A stretch of DNA of 64,000 nt from Roseiarcus sp963709655 (GCA_963709655.1 CAVPXF010000007.1:1-64000); one strand, 5' to 3'; shown: positions 18,894-28,496, numbered from the stretch's first letter. Numbers and translations: made by a program. Notes: a model not told the origin generated them from the sequence alone.

Positions 18894-20369
18894 CTAGGAC
18901 GCGCGCGTCGGCAAGGCGAGGAAGCGCTCGCCGTCGTCCGATTTCACGCGAAACAGCACGCTTTTCTTTCCGTCGCTCTTGGCGGCGTCGATCTCCGAGG
19001 CGACATCGGACGGCTCGCTGACCGCCTTGCCCCGCACCTCGAGAATGATGTCGCCGCGCTTGAGGCCTTCGTCCGCCGCCGGGCTGTCCGGCTCGACCCC
19101 CGCCACGACGACCCCGTCGTCGCCCCGATTGGCGCGTAGCGTCAGGCCCAGCTTGGCAAGCTCGGTCGCATCGCCGTCCGGGGTATACTCCGCTTTCTCG
19201 GTCTTGTCCGGCGGCATCATTCCGAGCGTCACGTCGACCGTTTTTGACGCGCCGTCGCGAATCAGCGCCAGGTTCACCGTTCTCTTCGGACCCATCGCCG
19301 CAATCCGGCGGGCGAGCTCTTGTGGGTCCGGGATCGTCTCCCCGTCCAACGCTGTGATGACGTCTCCGCTCTTCACCCCGGCGGAGGCGGCGGGCAAATC
19401 CTTCTCGACTCCCGCGACCAGCGCGCCGCTGGCGTTCTTCAGACCGAGGCTGTCTGCGATGTCCTGCGACACCGACTGGATCTGGACGCCGATCCAGCCG
19501 CGGGTGACGGCGCCGTTCGCCTTGAGCTGATCGACGACGGTCTTGACCACGTCGCTCGCGATGGCGAAGCCGATGCCGACGCTGCCGCCCGAAGGGGAGA
19601 AGATGGCGGTGTTGACGCCGACCACTTCGCCCTGGCCGTTGAAGGTCGGGCCGCCCGAATTGCCGTGGTTCACTGGCGCGTCGATCTGCAGGAAGTCGTC
19701 GTAGGGGCCGGCGCCGATGTCGCGACCGCGCGCCGAGACGATGCCCGCCGTAACCGTTCCGCCGAGGCCGAACGGATTGCCGACCGCGATCACCCAGTCG
19801 CCCACCCGCGGGGGTTTGGTCGCGAACGTGACGAACGGGAAGGCCTGACCGTTCACCTTCAGCAGCGCGAGATCAGTCTTCTTGTCGACGCCGATCACCT
19901 TGGCCGACATGGTCTTGCCGCCTGCGAGCGTGACCTCGACCTCGCTCGCATGGTCGACGACGTGATTGTTGGTGACGATGTATCCGTCCGAGGAGATGAA
20001 GAAGCCCGATCCCTGCGCCCGCGTCGAATGGCTGTGCGGCGCCGTGTCGTCGTCGTTCGGCAGGCCGAAGCGCCGGAAAAAGCGGTAGAGCGGACTGTTG
20101 GGCGAAAGGTCCTGCGAGGGGTCCGCATCGTCTGTGTCCACGATCTTCACCTTGACCGACACGACGGCGGGGGTCACTCGATCCACGATGTCCGCAAATG
20201 ACGCCGGTCCCGCGGCCGGCTGAGGCGCGATCGCCCCGTCCGTCACGCCTGCCGCGACTGCGCGCGCCGAATCGAAAGGGGCCGTCGCCGCTGCGCCAGC
20301 GACCGCCGCACAAGCGGCGCCCGCGAGCAACGCCCGTCGAAGCGCGGTGCATACACCGAGGTCGCGCAT
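18894..20369 (-). CDS. degP: Do/DegP-family periplasmic serine endoprotease
   Basis: 491 residues from ATG 20369; an earlier in-frame ATG exists, but this one gives a clean signal peptide (about residues 10-38, ALLAGAACAAVAGAAATA). The trypsin-like domain has the triad His near 135 (NNHVVD), Asp near 165 (KKTDLALLKV) and Ser near 237 (NHGNSGGP; the usual residue before Gly is Pro or Arg). Two PDZ domains follow. It degrades or holds misfolded envelope proteins. It is adjacent to a two-component pair in the same direction, so that pair may control it. Confidence 0.93.
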   Translation of the reverse strand: MRDLGVCTALRRALLAGAACAAVAGAAATAPFDSARAVAAGVTDGAIAPQPAAGPASFADIVDRVTPAVVSVKVKIVDTDDADPSQDLSPNSPLYRFFRRFGLPNDDDTAPHSHSTRAQGSGFFISSDGYIVTNNHVVDHASEVEVTLAGGKTMSAKVIGVDKKTDLALLKVNGQAFPFVTFATKPPRVGDWVIAVGNPFGLGGTVTAGIVSARGRDIGAGPYDDFLQIDAPVNHGNSGGPTFNGQGEVVGVNTAIFSPSGGSVGIGFAIASDVVKTVVDQLKANGAVTRGWIGVQIQSVSQDIADSLGLKNASGALVAGVEKDLPAASAGVKSGDVITALDGETIPDPQELARRIAAMGPKRTVNLALIRDGASKTVDVTLGMMPPDKTEKAEYTPDGDATELAKLGLTLRANRGDDGVVVAGVEPDSPAADEGLKRGDIILEVRGKAVSEPSDVASEIDAAKSDGKKSVLFRVKSDDGERFLALPTRAS

Positions 20370-20560
20370 TCTGGATCCCGCACTCAGCCGCCAGTCGAAG
20401 GCGACCTTGGCCCGATGATCGACCCTCAGCCCTAACCTTCGGATGGCTCCAGCGTGAAAGCTTGGTAATGTTGACGAGTGCATTCGCCGCAGGCCGTCGT
20501 CGGGCGGCGGGGTCCGTCCTAGCTTCCCATGCCCGCCGGCCCCTGATAGCAGCGCCGTCC

Positions 20561-21445
20561 ATGAGTCCTTCGTCCGTCGCTTCGCGCGCAAACCTCTCCG
20601 CCACCCTGATCGGGTTCGGCGCGATCATGTTGTGGTCGACGCTTGCGCTCATGACTGCGCTCTCGGGGAAGGCGCCGCCGTTCGAACTGGCGGCTCTCAC
20701 CTTTGCCGTCGGCGGCCTTTGCGGGCTCGCTTATGCCGCGGCGCGCGGACGGCTCGCCGCGCTCCGCCAGCCGGCCAAAGTGTGGGCGGTCGGAATCGGC
20801 GGCCTGTTCGGCTATCACGCGCTCTACTTCGCGGCGCTTCGCCGCGCCCCGCCGGCCGACGCGAGCCTGATCGCCTATCTCTGGCCGCTTCTGATCGTCC
20901 TTTTCTCAGCCGCCCTGCCGGGCGAACGGCTCAGCGCCCGCCACGTCATCGGCGCGGCGCTCGGCTTCGCCGGCGCAGCGACGCTCTTTCTCTCGAAAGG
21001 CGCGAGCTTCACAGGAGCGGGAGGGCAGGCGCTCGTCGGCTATGGCCTCGCCTTCTGCTGCGCCTTTGTCTGGTCCGGCTATTCGGTGCTGTCGCGCACG
21101 CTTGCCAGCGCGCCGACCGAGGCGGTCGCGGGCTTCTGCCTCGCGACCGCCGCGTTGGCCGCGGTCTGTCATATCTTGTTCGAGACGACCGTCGTTCCGG
21201 TAGGCGCCGTCGAGTGGCTCGCCATCCTCGGCCTCGGCCTCGGCCCCGTCGGGCTCGCGTTCTACGTCTGGGACTACGGCGTGAAGCACGGCGACATCCG
21301 CCTGCTCGGCGTCGCGGCTTATGCCGCGCCGGTGCTCTCGACGCTCATTCTGGTGGCGGCGGGGGTCGCGCCCGCCGCCCCATCGCTCGCCGTCGCCTGC
21401 GCGCTGATCGTCGGAGGCGCCGTCGTCGCTTCGCGCAACGGCTGA
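20561..21445 (+). CDS. DMT-family exporter, YddG-like
   Basis: 294 residues, ten predicted membrane helices in two EamA repeats. The first helix sequence (ATLIGFGAIMLWSTLALMTAL) resembles the aromatic amino acid exporter YddG. The start at 20561 is chosen because it precedes the first helix by about 15 residues. It is divergent from degP across about 190 bp. The substrate is inferred only from resemblance. Confidence 0.85.
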   Translation: MSPSSVASRANLSATLIGFGAIMLWSTLALMTALSGKAPPFELAALTFAVGGLCGLAYAAARGRLAALRQPAKVWAVGIGGLFGYHALYFAALRRAPPADASLIAYLWPLLIVLFSAALPGERLSARHVIGAALGFAGAATLFLSKGASFTGAGGQALVGYGLAFCCAFVWSGYSVLSRTLASAPTEAVAGFCLATAALAAVCHILFETTVVPVGAVEWLAILGLGLGPVGLAFYVWDYGVKHGDIRLLGVAAYAAPVLSTLILVAAGVAPAAPSLAVACALIVGGAVVASRNG

Positions 21446-21517
21446 AATGGCGCTTCGTGCGCTCCCGATCTTCCCAGGGGCCATCATATGACCGGCGGCC
21501 GCAAGGCGGCTGACGGT

Positions 21518-21541
21518 AAAAAGCCGGCCCAACGGCCGGCT
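21518..21541 (-). terminator. Intrinsic terminator of rpmF
   Basis: A perfect 8-bp stem (AGCCGGCC/GGCCGGCT) with a 4-base loop. On the minus strand it is followed by a T5 run. It is 29 bp after the rpmF stop. Confidence 0.85.
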
Positions 21542-21569
21542 CGACTCGCGGTTGCGGATGGGAGTCCGA

Positions 21570-21764
21570 TCAGGCCTCGGCGGGCGCGTTCTTCGGCTTG
21601 AGCACCTGACGGCCGCGATACATCCCGGTCTTCATGTCGATGTGGTGCGGACGGCGCAGTTCGCCCGAGTCCTTGTCCTCGACATAGGCCGGCGCCTTGA
21701 GGGCGTCGGCGGAACGGCGCATGCCGCGGCGGGAGGGCGACGTTTTACGTCTCGGAACGGCCAT
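21570..21764 (-). CDS. rpmF: 50S ribosomal protein L32
   Basis: 64 residues beginning MAVPRRKTSPSRRGMRRSAD, the invariant L32 N-terminus, with the alphaproteobacterial HHIDMKTGMYRGRQVL motif. It lacks the C-terminal zinc cysteines, as is normal in this class. The gene is monocistronic with an intrinsic terminator just downstream. It is a structural component of the large ribosomal subunit. Confidence 0.97.
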   Translation of the reverse strand: MAVPRRKTSPSRRGMRRSADALKAPAYVEDKDSGELRRPHHIDMKTGMYRGRQVLKPKNAPAEA

Positions 21765-21903
21765 TGATACGACTCCAAAGCGAGCGCGCACGAGCGGATG
21801 TCTTCGCGCGCGGGAAAACGGGGAAGGCGGGCTCATACACTCAAACCCGCCGAAGCGCCAGCCCTCGGGCGCGACAAATCGAGGGGGCGGCGGACCGCGG
21901 CGG

Positions 21904-22407
21904 TCAGGCCGAGCCGCGCGTCTCGAAGGCCGCGAAAGCAATCGCCTCGCGCGGCTCGCGGTCGGCCCAGAGCACGAACTGGAACGCCTGAAAATAGGTC
22001 TCGCAGGCCGAAACCGCCGCCTTCACCACCGCCGAGCACTGGGCGTCGCTCGCATTCGCCCCGCCGGCGAGGCAGACCGAATGGCGGAACATGACGAGGT
22101 CCTGCTCACGCCAGATGTCGAAGTGACCGAGCCACAGCTGCTCGTTGATGAGCTGGATCAGTTCGCCGACCGCCGCGCGCTTGCGCATCGGCGCCTTGAG
22201 ATCGAACGAGCAGGCGACGTGCAGCAATTCGATGTCGGGAAGCCAGGTGAAGGCGAGATCGTAATTGGCCCAGTCGCCTGCGACCAAAATCGAAATCTCG
22301 TCCTCTTCGGCCCGGTCGAAGGTCCATTCGTTGATGGCGGCCAACCTCTCCACCACGTCGACCGGATGTTCGAGTCGATCGTCGGCGACAGTCTCGATCA
22401 TGCTCAT
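21904..22407 (-). CDS. YbjN domain-containing protein
   Basis: 167 residues from MSMIETVADDRLEHPVDVVE (an ATG two codons later is also possible). It has the YbjN fold signature with WTFDRAEEDEISILVAGDWA near the N-terminus and the conserved LINEQLWLGHFDIW motif in the middle. YbjN proteins resemble type III secretion chaperones and are usually thought to affect stability or stress responses; the exact role is unknown. The cytoplasmic protein has no signal peptide. It lies between rpmF and ubiK on the same strand. Confidence 0.88.
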   Translation of the reverse strand: MSMIETVADDRLEHPVDVVERLAAINEWTFDRAEEDEISILVAGDWANYDLAFTWLPDIELLHVACSFDLKAPMRKRAAVGELIQLINEQLWLGHFDIWREQDLVMFRHSVCLAGGANASDAQCSAVVKAAVSACETYFQAFQFVLWADREPREAIAFAAFETRGSA

Positions 22408-22621
22408 CAGGAGTCTTCCGGCGAGGGATACGGGGACGCTGCTACGACAGAGGCTCGAGACGACGCGCACCGAGTTCGCCCGCCGCCCCTGCGGCCCGCT
22501 CCGTCGTGGAGCGGACGGCCGCAACCTCGATGATTCGTAGCGAATCGTAAACCTAGCCGAATCCGCCGTCCACAGAATCAATGAAACGAATCGAAGACTC
22601 TGCGAAAGAAGGTGAATCCTG

Positions 22622-22882
22622 TCAGGGAGTTGGCCCGGCCAACTTCGCCTCGAGCGCGGCGATGCGGGCGGCGAGCTTCTCGTTTTCCTCACGCGCCCTC
22701 GCCGCCATCTCGCGCACGGCCTCGAATTCCTCGCGGCTGACGAGATCCATGCCGGCCATCATGCGCTCGAGCTGGCTCTTGGCGAAGGTCTGCGCTTCCC
22801 GCCGCGCGCCGTCGGCAAGTCCCGCCGCGTCCGTCATCAGGCGGGAGAGATCGTCGAAGAAACGGCTGTTGGTCTGCGGCAT
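22622..22882 (-). CDS. ubiK: Ubiquinone biosynthesis accessory factor UbiK (BMFP family)
   Basis: 86 residues: an amphipathic N-terminal helix (SRFFDDLSRLMTDAAGLADG) followed by a C-terminal coiled coil (VREMAARAREENEKLAARIA). This is the YqiC/BMFP architecture. UbiK trimers help the membrane-linked Ubi complex under aerobic conditions. The start at 22882 begins the conserved sequence; the upstream in-frame extension is Arg/Pro-rich and not conserved-looking. Confidence 0.85.
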   Translation of the reverse strand: MPQTNSRFFDDLSRLMTDAAGLADGARREAQTFAKSQLERMMAGMDLVSREEFEAVREMAARAREENEKLAARIAALEAKLAGPTP

Positions 22883-23075
22883 CGGCGGCTCCGGATTCGC
22901 GCCTGCGAGCCGCAATCGGGGCCCCGTGGCGCGGCCGATATGTGGCGCTCGGGGGCGCGGCGCGCAAGGGCGGGCGCGCTTTCCGAGCGCCGGCCCGCCG
23001 GCGCCGCAAATCCGATGACAAGCGGGCTGAAGGGGCGCTAGCATCGGGCGATACGGGAAACGTCGAGGACATTGC

Positions 23076-24203
23076 ATGCGCATCCGAGCCGCCGTTCTCA
23101 AGGCGCCAGGCCTGCCGCCCCCCTACGTCCGGTCGCAGCCGCTGGACGTCGTCGAACTCGATCTCGCTCCGCCCGGGCGCGGCGAGGTCCTGGTGCGCAT
23201 CGCCGCGGCGGGCTTGTGCCATTCGGACCTCTCGGTGATCGACGGCTCGCGGCCGCGGCCGCTTCCGATGGCGCTCGGCCACGAGGCGGCGGGCGTCGTC
23301 GAGGCGCTCGGCGACGGCGTGACGGACCTTACGGTCGGCGATCACGTGGTGCTCGTCTTCGTGCCGAGCTGCGGCCGTTGCGGCCCCTGCGCCGCCGGTC
23401 GGCCGGCGCTCTGCGAGCCGGGCGCCAAGGCCAACGGCGCCGGGACACTCATTTCGGGCGAGCGGCGCCTCGCGTTCAAGGCCGAGCCGGTCAATCATCA
23501 TCTCGGCGTCTCGGCCTTCGCCGACCACGCGGTCGTTGCGCGCGAATCCTGCGTGAAGATCGATCCCGAATTGCCGCTCGACCTGGCCGCGCTGTTCGGC
23601 TGCGCGGTGCTGACCGGGGTCGGCGCGGTGATCAACACGGCGAAAGTCGAGCCGGGCGCCTCGGTCGCGGTGGTCGGGCTCGGCGGGGTGGGCCTCAGCG
23701 CCGTCATCGGGGCGAAGCTCGCCGGCGCGCGCCAGATCGTCGCCGTCGATCTCTCCGATGACAAGCTCGCCTTTGCGCGCGGGCTCGGCGCGAGCGACGC
23801 CGTCAACGCCGGCGCGCCCGACGCCGTGCAGGCGGTCCGGGCGCTTTCGGGCGGCGGAGTCGAGATCGCTTTCGACATGGCCGGCGCCGTGCCGGCGCTC
23901 GAACTCGCCTACGCGGTCACCGCGCGGGGCGGCACGACCGTGACGGCCGGCCTGCCGCATCCGGACAAGCGGCTCATGCTCGCGCCGGTGACGCTGGTCG
24001 CCGAGGAGCGGACGCTCAAGGGCTCCTACATCGGCTCCGCCGTCCCTTTACGCGACGTTCCGCGTCTCATCGCCCTCTTCAAGGCCGGCAAGCTCCCCGT
24101 CGACGCGCTGCTGACGCATCGGCTGAAACTCGACGACATCAACGAGGGCTTTGATCGCCTGCGAGAGGGAATCGGCGTCCGGCAGGTGATGGTCTTTTCC
24201 TGA
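23076..24203 (+). CDS. Zn-dependent alcohol dehydrogenase (MDR family)
   Basis: 375 residues. The catalytic zinc site is Cys in AGLCHSD with GHEAAG. The structural zinc lobe is CGRCGPCAAGRPALC. The Rossmann motif is GLGGVGLSAVIG, with an acidic residue following strand two (VAVDLSDDK), favouring NAD. It resembles the class III-like/aryl-alcohol dehydrogenases. The natural substrate cannot be told from sequence. The ATG at 23076 overlaps no neighbour; the SDR gene follows 49 bp later, so they may be co-transcribed. Confidence 0.9.
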   Translation: MRIRAAVLKAPGLPPPYVRSQPLDVVELDLAPPGRGEVLVRIAAAGLCHSDLSVIDGSRPRPLPMALGHEAAGVVEALGDGVTDLTVGDHVVLVFVPSCGRCGPCAAGRPALCEPGAKANGAGTLISGERRLAFKAEPVNHHLGVSAFADHAVVARESCVKIDPELPLDLAALFGCAVLTGVGAVINTAKVEPGASVAVVGLGGVGLSAVIGAKLAGARQIVAVDLSDDKLAFARGLGASDAVNAGAPDAVQAVRALSGGGVEIAFDMAGAVPALELAYAVTARGGTTVTAGLPHPDKRLMLAPVTLVAEERTLKGSYIGSAVPLRDVPRLIALFKAGKLPVDALLTHRLKLDDINEGFDRLREGIGVRQVMVFS

Positions 24204-24252
24204 GGGCCCCATATCAGCCGCCGGGGCTGTCGGGGTTTGAGGGAGTTTGCCA

Positions 24253-25013
24253 ATGGATCGGGCGGAGCAACGGACGGCGATCGTGACCGGCGCGTCGCGC
24301 GGCATCGGCGCCGCCATCGCCGAGCGGCTGGCGCGTGACGGCTTTCGCGTGCTGGTGAATTATTCGGGCGACGCGGCCTCCGCTGAGGCTGTCGTTGCCG
24401 CGATCGCCAAGGCCGGCGGCGAGGCTCGCGCGTTCAAGGCGAGCGTCGCCGATCCCGCCGCGGTGAGGGCGATGTTCGACGAGGCGGAGCGGGCGTTCGG
24501 CGGCGTCGACGTCCTGATCAACAACGCCGGCGTCATGGAGCTCGCCCCTTTGGCCGAGGCCGAGGACCAGGCGTTCGACCGCATGGTGGCGGTCAACCTC
24601 AAGGGCGTGTTCAATGGCCTCAGGGAAGCGGGACGGCGCCTTCGCGATGGCGGTCGGGTGGTCAATCTGTCGACCACCGTCGTCGCGACCCGGTTCCCGC
24701 TCTACGGCGTCTACGCCGCCACCAAGGCGGCCGTCGAGAGCCTCACCCGCATCGCGTCGAAGGAACTCGGCGCGCGGCGCGTGACGGTCAATGCCGTGTC
24801 GCCGGGGCCGGTCGAAACGTCGCTCTTCATGACCGGCAACCCCCGGGTCGAAGAGCCCGGGGGGAAGCGCAGATCGAGGCGGCCAAGGCGCGCAGCCCCC
24901 TCGGCCGGCTCGGCCAGCCCGACGACATCGCCGGCGTGGTGGCGTTCCTGGTCGGCCCCGACGGCGGCTGGGTCAACGGTCAGGTCATCCTGGCGAACGG
25001 CGGGGCGGCGTAG
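24253..25013 (+). pseudogene. SDR-family oxidoreductase disrupted by a GC hairpin
   Basis: A classical short-chain dehydrogenase: TGASRGIG cofactor motif near residue 12, NNAG, and the catalytic Tyr-x-x-x-Lys in YAATK. The frame is correct to ETSLFMTGN. Then a 24-bp hairpin (24840-24863) is followed by the wrong frame. The expected end (PLGRLGQPDDIAGVVAFLVG...) is readable in another frame to the stop at 25013. The hairpin matches a mini-palindrome nested in dispersed repeat A copy 1, so this may be an insertion event rather than a simple indel. Without the break the product would be about 250 residues, 3-oxoacyl-ACP reductase-like. Confidence 0.8.
24840..24863. repeat. Mini-palindrome inside the SDR gene
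   Basis: Arms CCCCCGGG/CCCGGGGG with loop TCGAAGAG. Its reverse complement is nearly the hairpin at 2993-3014, and a degenerate relative lies near 55000. Confidence 0.75.
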
Positions 25014-25139
25014 GGAGTCGAGGCGGTAAGCTGCCGGCGCGCCGCCGAGCCGCCGGCTCAAGTCCGACGACATCGACGAGGACTTCGACCGTAGGCGCGA
25101 GGCTATCGGAGTCAGACGTGCTGCCCCTTGACCTTCGAA

Positions 25140-25162
25140 GTGGTCTGGACCACACTAGACCA
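25140..25162. promoter_or_regulatory. Operator-like inverted repeats before the Phd/PIN operon
   Basis: GTGGTC-TG-GACCAC is a perfect palindrome at 25140-25153, and TGGTCT...AGACCA adds a second overlapping pair. An AAGGAGGT ribosome site follows at about 25173. This is a fitting site for autoregulation by the antitoxin. Confidence 0.6.
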
Positions 25163-25187
25163 TACCTAAGCTAAGGAGGTCGGTAAG

Positions 25188-25733
25188 ATGGCGCCGTCAT
25201 CGGTTCATGAGCGATGGTTGGCCGGTTCGCGGCTAGGGGATGCGACTCTGTTTCCCGAGGATCGCGACCGTATCAATCGAACATGGAACGTGTTCAAGCT
25301 GGTGGACGAGAACCCGAAGCGCGGCGCTTCACGGGCGCGGTTCGCGCTGTATCGAAATGGCATGAGCGTTGAAGAGTATATCCAGGCGGTCGTCGAACGC
25401 GGCGGCGAAGAGCGCGTCGCGCTGGAAGACATTTGCTGGGACTTGAATCACAAGTTTATCGCTGTACGCGAGCCGGCCAAAGCCTGGACGGTCGCAGAGG
25501 CGAAGGCGAGGCTTTCTGAAATCCTGCGTTTGGCGCGAGCGGGCCAGCCGCAGACCATTGGGACAGAGGACGCCTGCGTCATTGTGTCCGCGGCCCAGTT
25601 CGAGCAATCCGTTCAGTCTGGACACTTGGGCCGGTACCTCATCGAGACGGCCCCGCGCGGCTTTGAACTCGAATTGCCGTCGCGGTCTCACGACCGCGGC
25701 AGTCCGTTTTCTGACGTCGACGGCAGCTTTTGA
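25188..25733 (+). CDS. Phd/YefM-type antitoxin with N-terminal extension
   Basis: 181 residues. The C-terminal part has the Phd/YefM pattern (WTVAEAKARLSEILRLARAG, then QPQTIGTEDACVIVSAAQFE). About 95 extra residues precede it (including ALYRNGMSVEEYIQAVVERG), which I do not recognise and which are unusual, since Phd antitoxins are normally 75-90 residues. The stop overlaps the toxin start in TTGA. It probably binds the inverted repeats just upstream and neutralises the PIN toxin. Confidence 0.8.
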   Translation: MAPSSVHERWLAGSRLGDATLFPEDRDRINRTWNVFKLVDENPKRGASRARFALYRNGMSVEEYIQAVVERGGEERVALEDICWDLNHKFIAVREPAKAWTVAEAKARLSEILRLARAGQPQTIGTEDACVIVSAAQFEQSVQSGHLGRYLIETAPRGFELELPSRSHDRGSPFSDVDGSF

Positions 25734-26152
25734 GCGTGGCTTCTTTTCTCCTCGACACCAACGTTGTTTCGGAATTGGTCAAGCCGGTTCCGGACACGCG
25801 CGTGCTCAAGTTTCTTGCGCGTGAGGGGGACCTCTGGCTGAGCGTCATTACCCTTCACGAACTGACGTACGGCATATCGCGCCTTGGCGAACGGGTCCGG
25901 GTCGAACGTCTGGCGGCCTGGCTTGGGTCTTTGAAAGCAAGGTTTGCAAGCAGGATTCTGCCAGTTGATCAAATCATTGCCGAAGCGGCGGGGAGCGGCC
26001 GAGGCCGCGCCGCCTCGCAGGGCCGCACCGTTACGCCTTTAGACGCGCTCATCGCGGCCACGGCGCAGATTCGGTCCCTGACCTTGGCGACCCGAAACGT
26101 CCGCGACTTCGAAGCGCTCGACGTCCCAACGATTGACCCTTGGAGCGCTTAG
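25730..26152 (+). CDS. PIN-domain toxin (VapC family)
   Basis: 140 residues. It begins at a TTG (25730) that overlaps the antitoxin stop by four bases; a GTG two codons later is the alternative. PIN-domain acidic residues are visible: Asp in FLLDTNVVSELVK, Glu in LHELTYGI, and Asp in TPLDALIAATA, plus TRNVRDFE. These form the metal site of an RNase that cuts tRNA or other RNA. It is paired with the upstream antitoxin. Confidence 0.9.
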   Translation: MSVASFLLDTNVVSELVKPVPDTRVLKFLAREGDLWLSVITLHELTYGISRLGERVRVERLAAWLGSLKARFASRILPVDQIIAEAAGSGRGRAASQGRTVTPLDALIAATAQIRSLTLATRNVRDFEALDVPTIDPWSA

Positions 26153-26269
26153 GTATGCGAGCCCTGCGCTGACATCGGCACAACATTTTTATGGCGCTGG
26201 AATCCTCGCGACGCCGCAGGCGCGCGGCGTCGCGATGAAATGCGCCATGTCGTGGCGGAAAGGCGTCCG

Positions 26270-26804
26270 TTAGGTCGCCGGCGCCTGGCGAGAGACTTTC
26301 GCGCGAACGGCGAGTCCGAGCGCGGCGAAACCGACGAGGGTCAAGGCCCAGGTCGAGGGTTCCGGAACGGCCAGCGTGAAAGTTCCGACGCCGAAACCGA
26401 CGCCCGACGCAAACTCGCCGTAGGCGTTCCCGGACGGCGAACTTCCTTGCGAATAAAAGCTGAAGATGTTGACGGTCGGACCCGCCGTCGTGAAGGCGAT
26501 GCCGCTGGTGCTGATGGTGGTCAGGCCGTCGGGGTAGAGGATGTTATCGCTTCCAAAGAACGTCGTCGGCCCGGTGATCGTGTAGCCTCCCACCTCGCCG
26601 GAAATCGTATCGAGCGTATAGGCGCTGCCGCCGTCCGGCGTCGCCGTGAGAACGCCGTGTCCGGGCAGAGGAACGCCGCCGAGGTCCGCGGCCGGGCCCG
26701 TTAGCGTCCAATCGAAGGTTTCGGCGACGGCCCCGCCGGACGTGAATGCAGCCATCGTGAGAAGGACGCCGACTGCGACGCTGGCCGACTCGAATGATCT
26801 TCAC
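26270..26804 (-). pseudogene. PEP-CTERM sorted secreted protein, frameshift in the signal peptide
   Basis: The C-terminus carries a PEP-CTERM signal: VPEPST followed by a membrane helix (WALTLVGFAALGLAV) and basic residues, which is recognised by an exosortase. The mature part is Gly/Thr/Ser-rich. The start appears to be GTG 26804 after an AGGGGAG site (VKIIRV), but one extra base at 26785-26786 throws out the frame; removing it gives a perfect signal peptide (ASVAVGVLLTMAAFTSGGA). From ATG 26755 the frame is open but the signal would be truncated. No exosortase gene is in the window. Confidence 0.8.
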
Positions 26805-27210
26805 GTGAAGGAACTCCCCTGCGATCGTTTGCCGGCCAAAGGTTACCTACTTTCCGTGTCCGACGGATGTCAGGCATGTGACGCAACGCGCCGCGCCGCC
26901 AAAGCATAGGCAAGCCGCGAGATCAAAGCGAAGCTGCCCCGACCGCACGGCAGATCGCTGCTCGTGCTCAGCGCGTTCGCTCTGAGGTGGAAAGTTTTTG
27001 GCCGGACGTCATCGTAATTATGCGTTGCTTGCGGCGAACACGAATGCGTGAGCCTCAACCCGCCACGTTGACTTCGTCGCGCCGCCTCGCCTAGGCCTGC
27101 CCGTGACGCCGCCGATCCTCCTCGATCGCGCCACGCGGTCGATCCGTCCTTTGGCGACCTTTCCCGCCTGCCGCTTTCGACGCGCGCTCCGCCGCCGCAA
27201 CGAGGTCGCT
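26805..27210. other. Intergenic between PEP-CTERM gene and MFS gene
   Basis: It should hold two divergent promoters. No further gene is supported. The MFS frame is open from 27103 but that extension looks non-native. Confidence 0.4.
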
Positions 27211-28456
27211 TTGACACCGGACGCCGATCGCTCGTCTTTCTTCATCGCGCTTGTCGTCGTCGACGTGTTCGTGGGCCTCGCCGACGCGCTCTCCGGCACC
27301 TACATGGTGCTGTTTTTGGTTGGCGAGGCAGGCCTCGGCCCCCTCGCGCTGAGCGCGGTCCTGACCGCTCGAGCGCTCGGCTCGATCGCCTTCGCCACCG
27401 CGTTCGGGGCTTGGGTCGACCGGAGGACGAGCCTCGCGCCGCTGATCATCGCGCTTGCCGGATCCAGCGTCGGCTACGCCCTCATCGCCGTCACGACCAA
27501 TTTCGCGGCGCTGCTCGTGATTGCAGCCGTCCCGGTCGCGCTCGGCGCGGCCGTCTTTTCCCAGTCGATCGCGCTCGTCAGGAGGCGATTCGCGGATGCG
27601 AGCCCCCACACCGCGGGCCGCGCGATCGGCGTCCTTCGCGCAAGCTGGTCGCTCGCCTGGGCCATCGGTCCTGCGGTGGGAGCGGCCGTCGTCACGATGT
27701 TCGGCTTTCGCGGCCTCTTTCTCACAAGCTCGGCCTCCGCAGCCATCGGGCTGGCGAGCTTGGCGCTCGCGCGCACGCGGCCGTTTCCCAAAGCGTCCCT
27801 CCACAGCCATCACGCCAAGCCGGCGAACGTCGGCCCGACCATCGCGCTCGCTTTTGCAGCGCTCGCCCTGTTTCACACCGCCTTGTTCATGGGATCGATT
27901 CCGCTGCCGATCGTCCTGACCACGACGCTCGGCGGAACCGAGACCGACGTCGGGATTGCGGTCAGTCTCTGCGCGGCGCTGGAGATCGTCGTCATGGGCG
28001 CGCTGATCTGGCGACCGCTGAAGCGCGGCGAGCGCCCGGCGATCATGGCGGGTCTCGCTGTCTTCGTCGTCTACTTTGTCGCGATGGCGGCGGCGCGCTC
28101 GGTCGGGGCGGTGCTGTGGGCCCAAGTGTTCCGGGCGATTGCGATCGGTCTCGTCTCGTACCTCGGGATCAGCTTCCTGCAGTCGCTTCTTCCCCACCGC
28201 GCCGGCGCCGCTGCGGCGCTGTTTTCGAACGCCGGGCAAGTGGGTTCGGTTGTCGCGGCCCTGGGCGCCGGCGTTCTGGCGCAGGCGTTCGGCTACGGCT
28301 CCATCTTCGTCGTCTGCGCGCTCGCTCAGCGCCGCAGGCCTGGCGCTCGTGTGCATGGCGAAGGCGGGTCCAACGGTCGCCGCGATCGCCGATCCCCGGG
28401 TCAGGCCGCGGGTCACGCTCGGGTCAAGCCCGCAGATGTCGAAGGAGGTTCCGTGA
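27211..28456 (+). pseudogene. Major facilitator superfamily transporter, frameshift before the last helix
   Basis: Eleven membrane helices are readable, with a GRAIGVLRASWSLAWAIGPA motif recalling sugar-efflux (SET) carriers. The TTG at 27211 after a GAGGT site is preferred because the first helix (FFIALVVVDVFVGLADAL) follows at once; the frame is open from ATG 27103. At 28324 one extra G shifts the frame: the proper last helix (LSAAGLALVCMAKAGP) continues in the next frame to a stop at 28456. Read as printed, the protein ends in 70 unrelated residues at 28500. The substrate is unknown. Confidence 0.75.
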
Positions 28457-28496
28457 GAGGGGAAGGAGCGCGGCCGGCGCTTACCACGGAAGACCG

